From Ryuthela nishihirai (Eukaryota > Arthropoda > Arachnida > Araneae > Heptathelidae): a DNA stretch of 64,000 nucleotides. Position 1 is the first letter of the stretch. The number at the start of each line of letters is the position of its first letter. The stretch lies in NCBI GenBank assembly GCA_038380435.1, contig JAWZYU010000009.1, positions 66,803,901 to 66,867,900 on the forward strand, given 5' to 3'. The notes beneath the pieces were generated by a model. The model made no database searches, was not told the DNA's origin, and worked only from the letters and a program-made list of their open reading frames with translations. Made by a program: the position numbers and the translations under genes. Below are positions 42,594-54,259 of this stretch, one piece after another.

Positions 42594-44064
42594 CATACAC
42601 ATACCCAGGATTTACTTTCGGGGGGGGGAGTCTTATCATAAGATTTAAGTAAGTTTTCCCAATTAGTAAAATAAAAAAAAAACCGTTTTTTATACAAAGA
42701 TAATTGTTTCAGATTTGAAAGCAGGTAGATAAGTCTGAGATTTCGCATAAGACAATCGGATTTTAGATGGTGGGGTGCGCTTTGTAGGGTCTGGACCACT
42801 GGTTCCCTCCCCCCCCCCACCCCGAGTACGTCCCTGACCCGGAGCGCTTAAAGATTTTGCACCTCCTCTTCATGTTATCAGAAATGAAACACATATAAAT
42901 CAGTAAACAAATAAGAGCACCGATATTATACCATATTTCTCTGAGTATAATATTGCAGATGACGATCCAATAAAGAGTTGAGATATTAGGATATTTATCC
43001 ATAAATGAGTCTTTGTCTTAAGTCAAACACATAGTGATATTTATCTATTCCAAGACAACCATGAATGCAGTTATCATTGTTGTTATCAACTTAAAATTTT
43101 TCACGTTCAAAAATGTTACCCAGTATTATTTAAAATAATAAAATTATGAGTAAGCAGAAGGTGGACACATTTTATTGCCCCCCCCCCCCCCCCTCAAAAC
43201 TCTAAATCCGTAAAGAACAAATTACGGATTTAGAGAACGGATAACAAAGAACGGATCAAATTACGGATAACAAAGAACAAATTTCTCTTTTCAGAATAGA
43301 ACTCTTTAAAAAGTCACTAGGTCATAATTGTTAGAGTCTCTTATAGAGCTATTCCTTTTTCTAAAAACTGTCTTCTTTGACATACACAAGCTAGACTTGC
43401 ACGGAAAAGAAGCTGATGCAAAAAACTAAAATATGAAGAGCTACCACCATTTTGATCGCTAGAAACAATCTCCCTTACTCTAAGATAATATTTTGCGAAA
43501 CAATCTCCCTTATTCGAAGACAATATTTTGCGAAACAATCGGTTAAAAAAAGGCTTTGTCTTAAAAGCATTATTAAGGCCAAAATCTATTTTTTAGATAT
43601 TTTAAGTTTTTTTAACGCACACGATCATTTATTTCTACCAAAGTCTGCAAACAGGCATCGAATAAGATTAATAGCAACGAAATAAAAAAAAAAATAATAT
43701 CTGTCTAGGCGAGTTTCATTTCGAAAAATAGACGAAAAAATATCAAAAACTTCGAAATAGCTAAACTTTGAGTTTTAATGGGGGAAAGCTGGAGAACGAA
43801 AATAAAAAATCTGAAAGTTCCTTGGACTTTGAGTTAAGGATAAATAAAGGACACCTAGAAAACGGAGAAGTCTCGCTTTGATATGATTTATAGATCCAGT
43901 GATATGGGGATTTATTTCTACTAGCTAAGAACAAAGGTAACTAGACATGAATCCAGAATTCAGCAATGTGAAAAGAAAGTTCGTTACTCTCAAATTTGAG
44001 GCCCAGCCAAGATTAGGATTATGCGCCAAACATCTGAGTATTGTCTTGACTGATCTTGACTTGT
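42594..44064. other. Interior between the long inverted repeats
   Basis: Non-coding. G or C runs at 42621, 42810 and 43178 with adjacent words like CTCTAAATCCG suggest hAT-like non-autonomous scraps in both directions. Frames of 60-80 codons have no family signature. 43201-43275 holds a small inverted repeat and short direct repeats. Confidence 0.5.
43201..43275. repeat. Small inverted and direct repeats
   Basis: TCTAAATCCGTAA at 43201-43213 is answered by TTACGGATTTAGA at 43222-43234. Then ACGGATAACAAAGAAC occurs twice. This is typical of a replication slippage or template-switch scar. Confidence 0.75.
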
Positions 44065-44280
44065 AGAACCTAGGATTACCTAATCTTAGGAGCTAGATTA
44101 ATTAATAATTCTTTACTAGAGCAATTTTGTTTTTATTTCTTGGGAGAGTTTAAATTTCTAAAGAGTTGTAATTAATTCCACCATAGGAAATGTTTACAAA
44201 TAATTTTGTGCGAAATTCGTACAACCTCTTTATGAATGGCAGATGTTAGGTAGACGAGTTAGATCGTATATTGGTAGTAA
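44065..44280 (-). repeat. Right arm of the ~210 bp inverted repeat
   Basis: Reverse complement of 42381-42593. Strong identity over AATTAATAATTCTTTACTAG, TTTCTTGGGAGAGTTTAAAT and CACCATAGGAAATG. The outermost part continues as GATCGTATATTG repeated three times, outside the match. Confidence 0.85.
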
Positions 44281-44789
44281 TCGTATATTGATCGTATATT
44301 GATTTGTTAATAGATGATTGATTTATTCCTTACATGGGCAATCGGAAACGAAAATAATTAAATGTCACAAGGGAAAGTTAATATATTAGTCTCCATTCTT
44401 AACGTATCTTTTATATTTTTACTTACTTTAATAGCAAAAATAATTGTGCGTGAAGTTCCTCTCCGCTTTTCCTCCCCCAAAAAAGTAAAATTATACAAAC
44501 TATGACGATGTGTATTTAATCATGAACTTCGTATTGTATTGAATTAATGATGGACCTGTTCAATGTATTCTTAAATGGGAAGATGGTATCTCTTGCGAAC
44601 AGGATGTTTCACGTTGAGCATTCTAAGTTGTAACTTAGACGGCAAAATTTTAAGAACATTATGATAGTAATTGGAGGATGGGCTTGCTGTAATTTCAACT
44701 GAAAATGAAAGTTTAATGGATTGTAAAATGCTCAGATATTGGAATTTTTAGAGCATATTAATTTTAAAATCCTTTTATTAATTATTTAG
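44281..44789. other. no recognisable feature
   Basis: AT-rich spacer. Confidence 0.5.
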
Positions 44790-45157
44790 CTGGTTTGGTT
44801 GTTTTACTTCTGAGCAGCACTTTTTGCACACAATGGACTAAATGGCCAGGTCACAAGGACCGGAGGCCTAAGAGAAGATTGGTGGCAGGGTACACATTGA
44901 ACAGATGCTAGGAAACAGAAGGTAGCCTCCCGTCAAGCCCATCCAGATTGTCCTTTAACGTGTATAGGTTATGGCTTTTCCGCACAAGGGGCCCCCATCC
45001 GACGGACGGCGGCCTTTCCAAGCCCATCGGTGTCCCCTACCGATCGAGGGCGGGGAGTTTTGGGGAGATAAATATCAACGATAGCTCAGGCGAGACTCGA
45101 ACCTGGGAACTGTTGATTACAAGCCTAGCGAACTCCGACTGAGCCATACCCCGCCCT
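44790..45157 (-). mobile_element. SINE-A copy
   Basis: GGTTTGGTTGTTTTACTTCT to AGACTCGAACCTGGGAACTG and CCGACTGAGCCATACCCCGC. Complete, with a deletion of the GGCTTAACGTCC word. Confidence 0.92.
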
Positions 45158-45189
45158 ATTTAGCTGTTATATCCAAATGTGATTACGGA

Positions 45190-45486
45190 AATACACCGAA
45201 GAGCCAAAACATTATGTCCACCTGCCTAATACGATGTTGGTCCTCCACGTGCCGCCAAAAAAACTCTTACCAGGCTTCTACACTAACAATCGATGCACTG
45301 ACATCTAAAAGTATTACCTGAATGGTGATATGTGGATTTTCTTTAATAAGTTCACGAACAGCAGCGATAGTTCTCTCGTTCATGGCCTCTTTCGATATTC
45401 TTGCACGAGGGAAACTTTCGAAGCTCTGCCTAATATATTCAAACACATAAACGTTTCTTTTTTAAAACATACTACTCCGAATATAT
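45190..45486 (-). mobile_element. Terminal fragment of a second Tc1-like copy
   Basis: CGAAGAGCCAAAACATTATG and ATACGATGTTGGTCCTCCAC match the left end of the adjacent element at 45488. The match fades after about 60 nt, so this is the terminal piece of a related copy in the same orientation. Confidence 0.65.
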
Positions 45487-45487
45487 A

Positions 45488-46705
45488 TACCGAAGAGCCA
45501 AAACATTATGACCACTTGTCTAATATGATGTTGGTCCTCCACGTTCCACAAAAACAGCTCGTATTCGGCGAGGCATGGACACTACAAGATTTCTAAAGAT
45601 GTCTTGTGGTATCTTTTACCAACACATTCCAGCAGATTCTTTAACTCTTGTAAGTTATATGGTTGAGCCGCCGCAGATCAGATATGCTGTTCCAACACAA
45701 ACCACAGATGTTCGATTGTATTGATGTCTGGAGAATATGGAGGCCACGACAATACTTGGAAATCTTCCTCATGCTCCGCAAACCATTCTCGAACAATCCG
45801 GACAGTGTGGCATGTCGCATTATCCTGCTGAAAGAAGGCAGTACTAGAGGGATATACCGTTGGCATGAAAGGATGTACCTGGTCTGCAATAATGTTTAGG
45901 TAGGTTGTAGATGCCATAGTTTCCTGCACATGAATGACTGGACCCAGGTTTCCAAGCAGAACATTGTTTAAAGCATTACACTTCCTCCACTGGCTTGTTT
46001 TCGTCCCACGGTGCATACTGGTGCCAACACTTCTCCAGGTAAACGACGCACACGGACCCGGCCGTCCACATGGTGCAACAGGAAACGAGATTCATCGGAC
46101 CAGACGACCATCTTCTAACCATTCAAGGTCCAGTTTCGATGTTCGCGTACCCATTGTAGGCGCTTTCGACGGTGAATCGAGGTTAGCATGGGCACTAACA
46201 GAGGCCTGTAGCTATGCAGCCCCATTTTCAGCAGGGTTAGATGTACTGTGTGTTTTGACACATTACTCCCTTCACCAGCATTCAAATTACGGGCGAGTTG
46301 CGCCACAGTATCTCTTCTGTTGGCTTGAACCTTACAGGATAACCTTCGCTCACCTCTAGCATCAAAGAGCCGTAGTCAGCTCACACCTTGCCGACGGTTC
46401 GTTGTTTTTTCCCTACTCCGGCCACGTTTCGAAAGTATTAACCGCGGCTGACTGTGAGCACCCCACAAGCCTTGCCATCTAGAAATGCTCTAACCAAGTC
46501 GTCTGGCCATTATAATTTGGCCTTTGTCAAACTCACTAAGTCCACTTCCTTTTCCATCTGAAGAACAAGAATAACATTGATTAACAGAGTTCAGTATCAG
46601 GTGTTATTTATACCGTTTCATGACCTTCATGCGCGCCCTCGTTTACCTGCAGTTACTTCGATTTGCTTAAAGATGCGCCTGTCATAATGTGTTTCCTCTT
46701 CGGTA
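45488..46705 (-). mobile_element. Complete Tc1-like element with terminal repeats
   Basis: Left end TACCGAAGAGCCAAAACATT and right end (complement) TACCGAAGAGGAAACACATT are inverted repeats, each bounded by TA (45486-45487 and 46706-46707), the Tc1/mariner target. The transposase on the minus strand spans about 46510-45660 in broken frames: RRDTVAQLARNLNAGEGSNV with VSKHTVHLTLLKMGLHSYRP (46306-46115), VVWSDESRFLLHHVDGRVRV (about 46050-46110, first Asp), FFQQDNATCHTVRIVREW (second Asp) and SPDINTIEHLWFVLEQHI (third acidic residue, Glu) at 46016-45678. Structure is complete but coding is interrupted. A neighbouring terminal fragment of the same family suggests repeated insertion here. Confidence 0.85.
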
Positions 46706-46789
46706 TACCCAGAACCACAAAAATTGCGAAATCTTTTGAGATTATAAAAATGGTACGATCCCCTGAAGCGGCTAATCAAGCCTTTACAC

Positions 46790-47165
46790 ACTTCTTAAAG
46801 CACTTCTTAAAAAAGCCGACGCATTTCTATGCACAAAATGAGCGAAATAGCCAGGTTACAAGGGTCCTAAAGCTTCAGGGTTGGATAGGTAAAGGTAATT
46901 CACTAAGCAGGAGTTAAGGAATATTTGGAAACTTTTCGTCAAGACCAGTGTGTTTTTTAACGTGGCTGGGGTATGGCTCTCCTGTTTTTGGTGTTACGGT
47001 TTCGATTTCATGGACAATAGCTTTAATGTCCATTAATGAGTCCTTTTTGTCATCGAGGGTAGATTAGGGTTAAGTGCAAAAATTAGAACTCAGACATATT
47101 GCGGATGGAACCTGAGAACATCTGATTATACGTCTGGCATATTATTGACTGAGTTAACTTCTGCT
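46790..47165 (-). mobile_element. SINE-A copy, old
   Basis: Heavily diverged but in order: CGCATTTCTATGCACAAAAT, GCGAAATAGCCAGGTTACAA, GTCAAGACCAGTGTGTTTTT, GGGTATGGCTCTCCTG, GTCATCGAGGGTAGATTAGG and TATTGACTGAGTTAA. Confidence 0.7.
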
Positions 47166-48605
47166 GTGATTTCCCTCATTTCTTTCTTTTAATGAGCCGA
47201 AAACAGTTTTTCACAAACCTAAGCACTTCCGAACCTCGCGCATTTTGGCATGCAAAGAACTATGGAACATATCTGATATGTCTATTCAAACATAAGACAG
47301 CAATATAGCCTTGGGGCAGGATAACATCCCTATTCAGATAATGATGTAGTAATTCTAAAGACATTGAAACAATAAAACAATGAGATCAGATTCGCAGGTC
47401 CTCTTTGTATAACCATCTGTTCGCGCGAGATGCAAATTCGAGATGAATAATAAACGAAGATTATGCCCAGGTGACAATCTCAAGATTTTTATTTTCCTAA
47501 GGTGGGTTTTGCGTTGGAGAGCAACGAGCAACCACCGTTCTTGTGTCAAATGTTTATTTGGATTATCCGATGAATTCTGAAGGAAAATAAATTATCAGTA
47601 TTATTATTATTATTATTTTTGAATTATTCAAGAAAAACGTTTCTTTGTAAATTATACTTTTTGCAATTAAATAAACTATATGGAATATTTTCCGTGATCG
47701 ACAAAAGAAACAGTTTTTAAATTTAAAACATTTTTAAGAATTTGAATGAACTTTCATTAGCAAGTACAACTACTAGACGGTTTTTTTTAATGAGGAGATT
47801 CAATAACACAATTGTTTTAGGTACAATTTCATTGAGATTATATATTTATTAATAGTTGTAAACAATTGCAAGTGAACTCGAATCACTTAGAGACAAAGTC
47901 AAAAATAGTCTAGGGATTGTTAGAAATCTTTTTGTTAAAAATAAATTAATATTAAATTTAAAAAAACGAAATATATTTTTACAAATTAAAAGGATAGATC
48001 CTGAGCGTGAGTCCAAAAATAACAACTAGTAACAATAAATCTAAAATAATGTGTTTTATACAAAACTATGGATAAAAACGTGTACATGAACTAAAGACAC
48101 CAATGTTTATCTTATGTGTGAACAAATTTTCAATCTAACAAGAATCATATATGTGAATACAATATCTCGAGAATAACCTTACTAATTCCTAAATAACTAA
48201 ATAGTTATACATCAAATGATTTCTTCCTAAAATTTTAGACTTCAAGTACTTAAAACTGCGGCTAAGTATATTTGTCAATCTCCCGCGAACACACGAAATA
48301 AAATAATTTCTTCTCTAAACTTTAGTGCACAGACAAAGACAAACTACATATTCCTTCACATTATATTTCTTCTTAATTCCAACATCTTATTCTTTTCTTC
48401 TTGAAGTCATGTTCGTTAGATATCGTTGGTAACGTAACTCTCGTTCTGAAGCATACGCGAACGTCCATGACGCGTTTTTCATAAATTCATTGTAGCACGT
48501 TCATCTGTCGTAACAATATGTTATTAGACTAAGGGATAATGAAGAGGACTATTTTACAGGAAAATTAATATATCATGAAAGTGATTGTAATCTTACTACG
48601 TGTAA
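47166..48605. other. no recognisable feature
   Basis: AT-rich DNA with a (TTA)n run at about 47603-47620. No gene or repeat recognised. Confidence 0.5.
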
Positions 48606-49215
48606 CTGTTAGGCCCTTGAGGGTGCTGAATGTTGCAAAAACCTAGGAATCATTTGGACAGGAAAATGACATGGAAAGATCACTTACAAATAGTCCGTAA
48701 AAGACGTAATGCTATAATACCAAAAATATATTATAGCAGAAGTTTTATTAATATATATTTGCTTAAAACAATTTATAATTCATGGATTAAGTCATATTTG
48801 TCATATGAGCTATTATCTTCGGGAGATACATTTAACAAATATATAAAAATTATTGAAATGCTCAAAATCATATTTTAAGGAGAATTTTGAAGCCAAAAAG
48901 AAGGAAAAGGGTTAGTGAGCGTTATAGATATCTTGGTGTTTTAGAACTACGCAAATTATATGCGTTAAATTCTTTGAAATATTTAAATAAAAATTGGGAT
49001 ATTGACAGAATTTGAATTTTTCCAGTCCATACCAGATTATCTGAAAACATGTTATTAACTGAAGTACCGGTTAAGAAAAAATATTTTATCTCAACGTTAT
49101 GTTTTCTTGGTTTACAATAACATGTTGCCAAATTATCTTAAGCTTATATATAATGTTAAAGAACATTCTTTTCCTTTAAGAAATTGGATTATTCATTATT
49201 TCAAAGTGTAAGACT
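48606..49215 (+). mobile_element. LINE 3' fragment (jockey/CR1-like)
   Basis: The plus strand reads, across frameshifts, KMTWKDHLQIVRKRRNAIIP, LLKTIYNSWIKSYLSYELLS, RRKRVSERYRYLGVLELRKL, and VFLVYNNMLPNYLKLIYN with SFPLRNWIIHYFKV. This is the region behind the RT domain in the same class as the LINE at 1390-3900 (compare its WKPYINKQTEKV and SYGILCYGG blocks). It is 5'-truncated and lacks the RT. Confidence 0.7.
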
Positions 49216-49484
49216 ACTAAAATGCTTTTATGTTTATCTTAGATAATTATAAATGCTCAAAACTGAGAATGACTCTACTTATAACGTAATAGGTAAATTT
49301 TTCACTTTTAAATGCAATCACTTTAACTATTAAAATGCTAGTGTTATTATCCCACAGACGAGGATTAACTCGTGTGGGATATTGAATCTATTAATGACTC
49401 AGAATTGGAGTCAATGCAAATGTAAATGTATTTTTCAGTATGTAATAAAATTTAGCTATGTTAATGCTCTTAAAAGTTATGGTA

Positions 49485-49697
49485 CAGTCGCTCAAAAAAG
49501 TATCCGAACATTGTGGTTGATTACAGAATTCAGAAAAAATATCTGGCAACGATTTTTCTAGAAATTAGTGACTGGCAACCTTCGTGTCACGTGACACGAA
49601 GGTTGCCAGATCACTAATTTCTAGAAAAATCGTTGCCAGATATTTTTTCTGAATTCTGTAATCAACCACAGTGTTCGGATACTTTTTTAAGCGCCTG
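49485..49697. mobile_element. Palindromic MITE P, complete copy
   Basis: 213 bp that is almost one perfect palindrome: arms of about 106 nt meet at GTGTCACGTGACAC with no loop. Ends are CAGTCGCTCAAAAAAGTATC and its complement, bounded by TA on each side. The arm includes GATTACAGAATTCAGAAAAA. No coding. The TA target and CAG ends suggest mobilisation by a Tc1/mariner or pogo-like transposase. A transcript would fold into a long hairpin. Confidence 0.9.
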
Positions 49698-49771
49698 TAC
49701 ATGTAATAAGATTGTCTTCAGTTATGTTTTTTGTCAATTTGTCAATATTTTTTTATTGTTGCTTTTCCCAA

Positions 49772-50166
49772 TATGGTGGGATAGGAGTGAATCAGCCGCC
49801 AGCACGGCAGGCTCGTTATCGGCAGTTCCCAGGTTCGAGTCCTACCGGGATTAGCGTTGAGATTTATCTCCACAAATCTGCCCGCCCTGTCTTTGGTTAG
49901 TAAAGACACCGATGAGCTTGGAAAGGCCACTGACCTTCGAATGGCACGTTAATCCGTGGTTCCGTGTGTATGCGACCCATAATATGGGCACGTTAAAAAA
50001 CACGCTGGATGGTCTTAATGAGAGGCTGCCATACGAATGTCTCCTAACAGATGTCCAGGGGGTCCCCTTCTCCCAAACTTCTCTGAACCTTTGGGGTCCT
50101 TGTGACCTGGCCATTTAGCCCATTGTGTGCAAACAAAGTGCAGCTCAGAGGTAAAACAACCCAACC
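49772..50166 (+). mobile_element. SINE-A copy
   Basis: GGTGGGATAGGAGTGAATCA starts an altered head, box B is intact (CCCAGGTTCGAGTCCTACC), and the copy ends CAGAGGTAAAACAACCCAACC-like. CAGCTGTT has become CAGATGT. Confidence 0.9.
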
Positions 50167-51498
50167 ATAATATGGCTAGGAAGCCATTGAATAGTTAAGA
50201 TATTTCTATAAGAATACATTAGATTATTTGGATATTCCTTACTACTCTTTCGAGCGGGCAAGTGGATTTCCATTCCATTTTCCTCTCAAATTCTGAGATC
50301 CATTTATTTAGAAATTAATCCTATTGTACATCAAAAACAATGCTGCTAATAGGTACCCAGATGAAATTGCAGCACCCTATAATACAGTCGTCCTAAAACA
50401 CATTATTAATGCTAACAGCAGCAAAAGATCATATTTATCTTTCATTCTCGTAAGTAGGTTCCTACCAGCAGGAGTTGAAAGAATATAACACAAGAAAAAT
50501 GTACCACCTGCGAAAACAAAAATCTTTCCAGCTTCCTTTTCAGTTACTTTTTTTCCCCTGAATTTCTCTTCTCGAACTCTTTTAATCTTATTGTTTTCAA
50601 TCCCTGAAAAACTTCTGTCTGCACTTCACGCGTTGGAGTCTCGTTCTCTTACAGATTCCAGAAGAATCTAATTAATTATAAAGCGGGGAGGGCCGCTAAG
50701 TGCAATGATTCGCTTCGTGTTATTTTGTTAGGCTGTGAGAGGTCTTTGATTTATTAGATAATCTGGATGGAGCTCGAGAAGTGTAAACAAAGACACAAAA
50801 GCTTCTGAAGTGATGAAGAGACGATGTGGATGTTCATGAACAGAATAAAGTTCACGGAACTTGCGATAATTGGGTTACTTTCTTCAAATCAGTGTTTCTG
50901 TGTTCTGTTTAACGCATTTCAATGTATTTAAGCGGTAGGCAACTGGAATAGATGAAACAATAACTCCAGATTCAATTTTTTTTTCAATTCCTTCCTTCAA
51001 ATTAAATCCCAATCAAAGACACGTGTAGAGGAAATTAAGCAGTACAAATGAAAGCTAAAGGAGTAAAAGAAACCCGAACTCGCTTAAGGCTACAGAGGAA
51101 AAAAAATAGAAAAGTGTTGAAAAAAAAAACAACTGAGAGATATATATAAAAATCCACCCGTAAACAAGCGTGCAAGCGGTGATTTCAGAGAATCAGAAAA
51201 GACAAAAATTTAAAGAATAATATTTAAGCCAATTAAATAAAAGTTTCCGTATTATTTATTTAATTACGGAGAAAGTAAGAGCTGAATTACTCGATTGATT
51301 TTCCTGCTGGAATAAGGAGAGGCAAACAAAGTCGAAAAGATCGTCTTCGTTTCGTAGCTCTTCAATTTGCCGAAGGCTGAGATGAAAATGAAAGGTCAGA
51401 GGTTTGTAGAAAGATGAGAGAAGCGCACTTCTTTAGATGGTGGCAATAGCAACGGATTCAAATGGATTAATTGTTCAGAATGTAAGCAGAGATATATG
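50167..51498. other. no recognisable feature; possible conserved DNA near 50660-50880
   Basis: The stretch around 50640-50880 has mixed composition and homeodomain-like words (TCTAATTAATTATAAAGCG, TTATTAGATAATCTGG). No gene recognised. Confidence 0.35.
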
Positions 51499-51500
51499 TA

Positions 51501-51697
51501 CAGTCGCTCAAAAAAGTATCCGAACATTATGGCTGATTACAGAATTCAGAAAAAATATCTGGCAACGACATCTGGCAACCTTCTTGTCACGTGACACGAA
51601 GGTTGCCAGATCACTAATTTCTAAAAAAATTGTTGCCAGATATTTTTTCTGAATTCTGTAATCAGCCATAGTGTTCGGATGCTTTTTTGAGCGACTG
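51501..51697. mobile_element. Palindromic MITE P, second copy
   Basis: Same family as 49485-49697: CAGTCGCTCAAAAAAGTATC to GAGCGACTG, TA on both sides, centre CTTGTCACGTGACACGAAGG. The left arm lacks about 20 nt that the right arm keeps (TCACTAATTTCTAAAAAAAT), giving a bulged hairpin. Inverted ends remain near identical, so insertion was fairly recent. Confidence 0.9.
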
Positions 51698-52021
51698 TAC
51701 ACTGTACTACGAAAATATTAAAGAATTTCTATGATATGCCAATTAGAATCTAGGTTCGTAGTTCAATAACGTCTAAGATATGCATCACATGGAAAACTGT
51801 GACTGAATATAAATTAATGTAAATAATCAATTCTATTTAAATCTCGAATTTGAACTATATTCTTTCAGTATTTAAAAAGTTCTGTTAGCTGGAATATTTA
51901 ATAATAAATTTTCTTGTTTTGTAAATATCATTTATAATTGGGTAATATTGAAAAAATCATTACGCAAAATTCTGAAATGTATATTTTATTGCATGGTTTG
52001 AATCAATACTTATTGCATAAA
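51698..52021. other. no recognisable feature
   Basis: AT-rich spacer. Confidence 0.5.
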
Positions 52022-52126
52022 TTTTAATTAATTTCTGGGTTATGTTGTTTTACCTCTGAGCAGTACTCTTTTGCACACCATGGGTTAAATGGCCAGGTCA
52101 CAAGGGCTCCGAAGACTCAGAGAAGG
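52022..52126 (-). mobile_element. Truncated SINE-A, tandem with the next copy
   Basis: GGGTTATGTTGTTTTACCTC through AGACTCAGAGAAGG, where a second 3' end begins at once (TTGGGTTGTTTTACC). Either a nested insertion or an internal tandem duplication of the SINE 3' end. Confidence 0.85.
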
Positions 52127-52500
52127 TTGGGTTGTTTTACCTCTGAGCGGCACTTTTTTGCACACCATGGGCTAAATGGCCAGGCCACAAGGACCCGAAG
52201 GCTCGGGGAGGGGACCCACTGGAATAGCTGTTGGGAGACAGATGATAGCTCCCCGTCAAGGATATCCAGCGTGTTCTTTAACGTGCACAGGGTATGGCTC
52301 TCCTGCACACAGAGTCACGGCTTAACGTCCCATCCGACGGACGGCGTCCTTTTCAAGCCCATCGGTGTCTCCTACTGGCCGTGGGCAGGGCGGGGAGTTT
52401 TGCGGAGATAAATCTCAACGCTGACCCACATGGGACTCGAACCTGGGAACTGCAGATTACGAGCATGGCGCGCTACCGACTGAGTCACATCCGCGTCTAA
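52127..52500 (-). mobile_element. Full-length SINE-A copy
   Basis: GGTTGGGTTGTTTTACCTCT-like start, all blocks, and a near-perfect head (GGGACTCGAACCTGGGAACT, GCGCGCTACCGACTGAGTCA). Among the least diverged copies. Confidence 0.94.
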
Positions 52501-53383
52501 TTAATTTCTGGAGTAAACATTTTATGATGCATTATTGTTGTGATTATTCTCTTCCATACAGCTTCCATTATTCTTTAAATACGGAACAAATATTTCTGAA
52601 TATCGAAATTTGATAAATTATCAGAAATTCTTTAATATATTGGTAGGTTAGTGTCTATATATACATCGTATCATTTGGATAAGATGTGATACAAATATAT
52701 TTCAGGAAGAGTGATAAAAAATAAATAAGCCAAAAGGAATGAAATTTTGAGCACACAAAAAAAAATGAAAAGAAACATTGAAATTAAAGTGCAAATGATC
52801 GAATGAACACTCTCTAAAATACAGAAAAACAAACAAGAGATAAAGGAAAAAGCAAATATTCTATGAAGTTTTTGGGTCTAATGATAATAAATTTGAACTT
52901 GAAAGACAAAAAGTCAGTTTCTTAAATAAAAGCATTTACTGAATGGACTTTTAACTTAGTTTTTTCCCAAAAAAATGCCTCATTTTGGAAAAGCTGAAAG
53001 TTAACCAGATTTTCATTTTTATCTCCTTCCTTTTATCTAGTAGTCAGTTAAAAACCCATCTCTTTGGGCAACAGGAGTAGCTTAAAACTGCTTCAGTTTT
53101 ACGTTGATCCAAACTATGATTCTGAACGGATTACATTTAATCCAATCAATTGTAAACGATCTGAAAAAGGATTTTTTAAGCTTTACAGAAAGTCTTCGTC
53201 GCTGTTTGCTCGTCAATTCAATAGACAGTGGTGATTCTTCGAGAATGCAACGACGTCGTTCAGAACTTACTGTTGTTGCACACTGTTTTTCCTTGCATAC
53301 AGGGCCGTTCATATTTATTAAAGGTTAATGGCAATTTAAAATAATTATGTTAAAAAATTAAATAAATAAAATAAATAAATAAA
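52501..53383. other. no recognisable feature
   Basis: AT-rich DNA. Two overlapping frames at 53082-53328 on opposite strands have no family signature. (AAAT)n run at 53355-53385. Confidence 0.45.
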
Positions 53384-53618
53384 ATAATCTATCTTCCCAC
53401 ATGCGCTCTAAAAAGTAGAAAATAAAACTAAGCATATTTTTAGTGCAATCAGTAACTGAATTCTTATTCACTTCAAAGGAAGATAGCAATCTTGTTGAGT
53501 AGGTAAATCGGCACCGTATCTCCCTTTGAAGTGAATACGAATTCAGTGACGGATTGAACCATCGATATGTATTAGGTTTATTTCCTACTGTATAAGACGC
53601 ATATGGGAAGATAGAATA
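53384..53618. mobile_element. Foldback MITE, about 235 bp
   Basis: The left arm CTATCTTCCCACATGCGCTC pairs with the right end CGCATATGGGAAGATAG. The inner part ACTGAATTCTTATTCACTTC at 53456 pairs with GAAGTGAATACGAATTCAGT at 53527-53547 with two mismatches over 31 nt. Short central loop. No coding. Confidence 0.75.
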
Positions 53619-53867
53619 TTTAATTTTTTTTCAATTTATTCATAATTTTTCTTTGCACTAAAAAATCTATCGTCAGAAACTTTCATTTGATATACAACGC
53701 ATAAACGTCGACCACATTTTCCCCTCTTTCGGAGTCGTATTTGAGGTAGCCCACGACATTTAGAGTCCGCACAAGCTTTAATTTGATATACGACTCGTTA
53801 AAGTCGAACCTCACGAAAATCCGGGGTAAATCACATTACCCATGTCATAAACTTTCATTTGACGCTC

Positions 53868-54000
53868 TCATCTGTCTTCTTACAGCGATCCAGTGGGACC
53901 CCTTCCCCAACCTTCTCTATACTCTTGTAGTCTTTGTGATCTGGCCATTTGGTCCATAGCGTGCAATGGAGTGCCGCTCAGAGGTAAAACAATCCAACAC
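53868..54000 (+). mobile_element. SINE-A 3' fragment
   Basis: CATCTGTCTTCTTACAGCGA, CCCCAACCTTCTCT, GATCTGGCCATTTGG and CCGCTCAGAGGTAAAACAAT form the 3' third of a plus-strand copy. Confidence 0.85.
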
Positions 54001-54259
54001 AACTGATACTTTTTATACAACTTGTTGTGAAAGTCATTTAGATTTTACTATGCAAGAGTCTTTTATCGTCATTCACGTATTAGAGTATGGAGAAAAATCA
54101 CTTCACGTAAAAACAATACCATAGGAAAACAAAATACTTTTACAAAGCACAAAATAATTTTGCAAAACTCTCTCTATATAAACGCTTCTTTGTCCGTTAT
54201 TATCGTTCGATGATAAAGATAATTATACCCTTTAATTGTAGGTCATAGTTTATTACCGT
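54001..54259. other. no recognisable feature
   Basis: AT-rich spacer. Confidence 0.5.
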
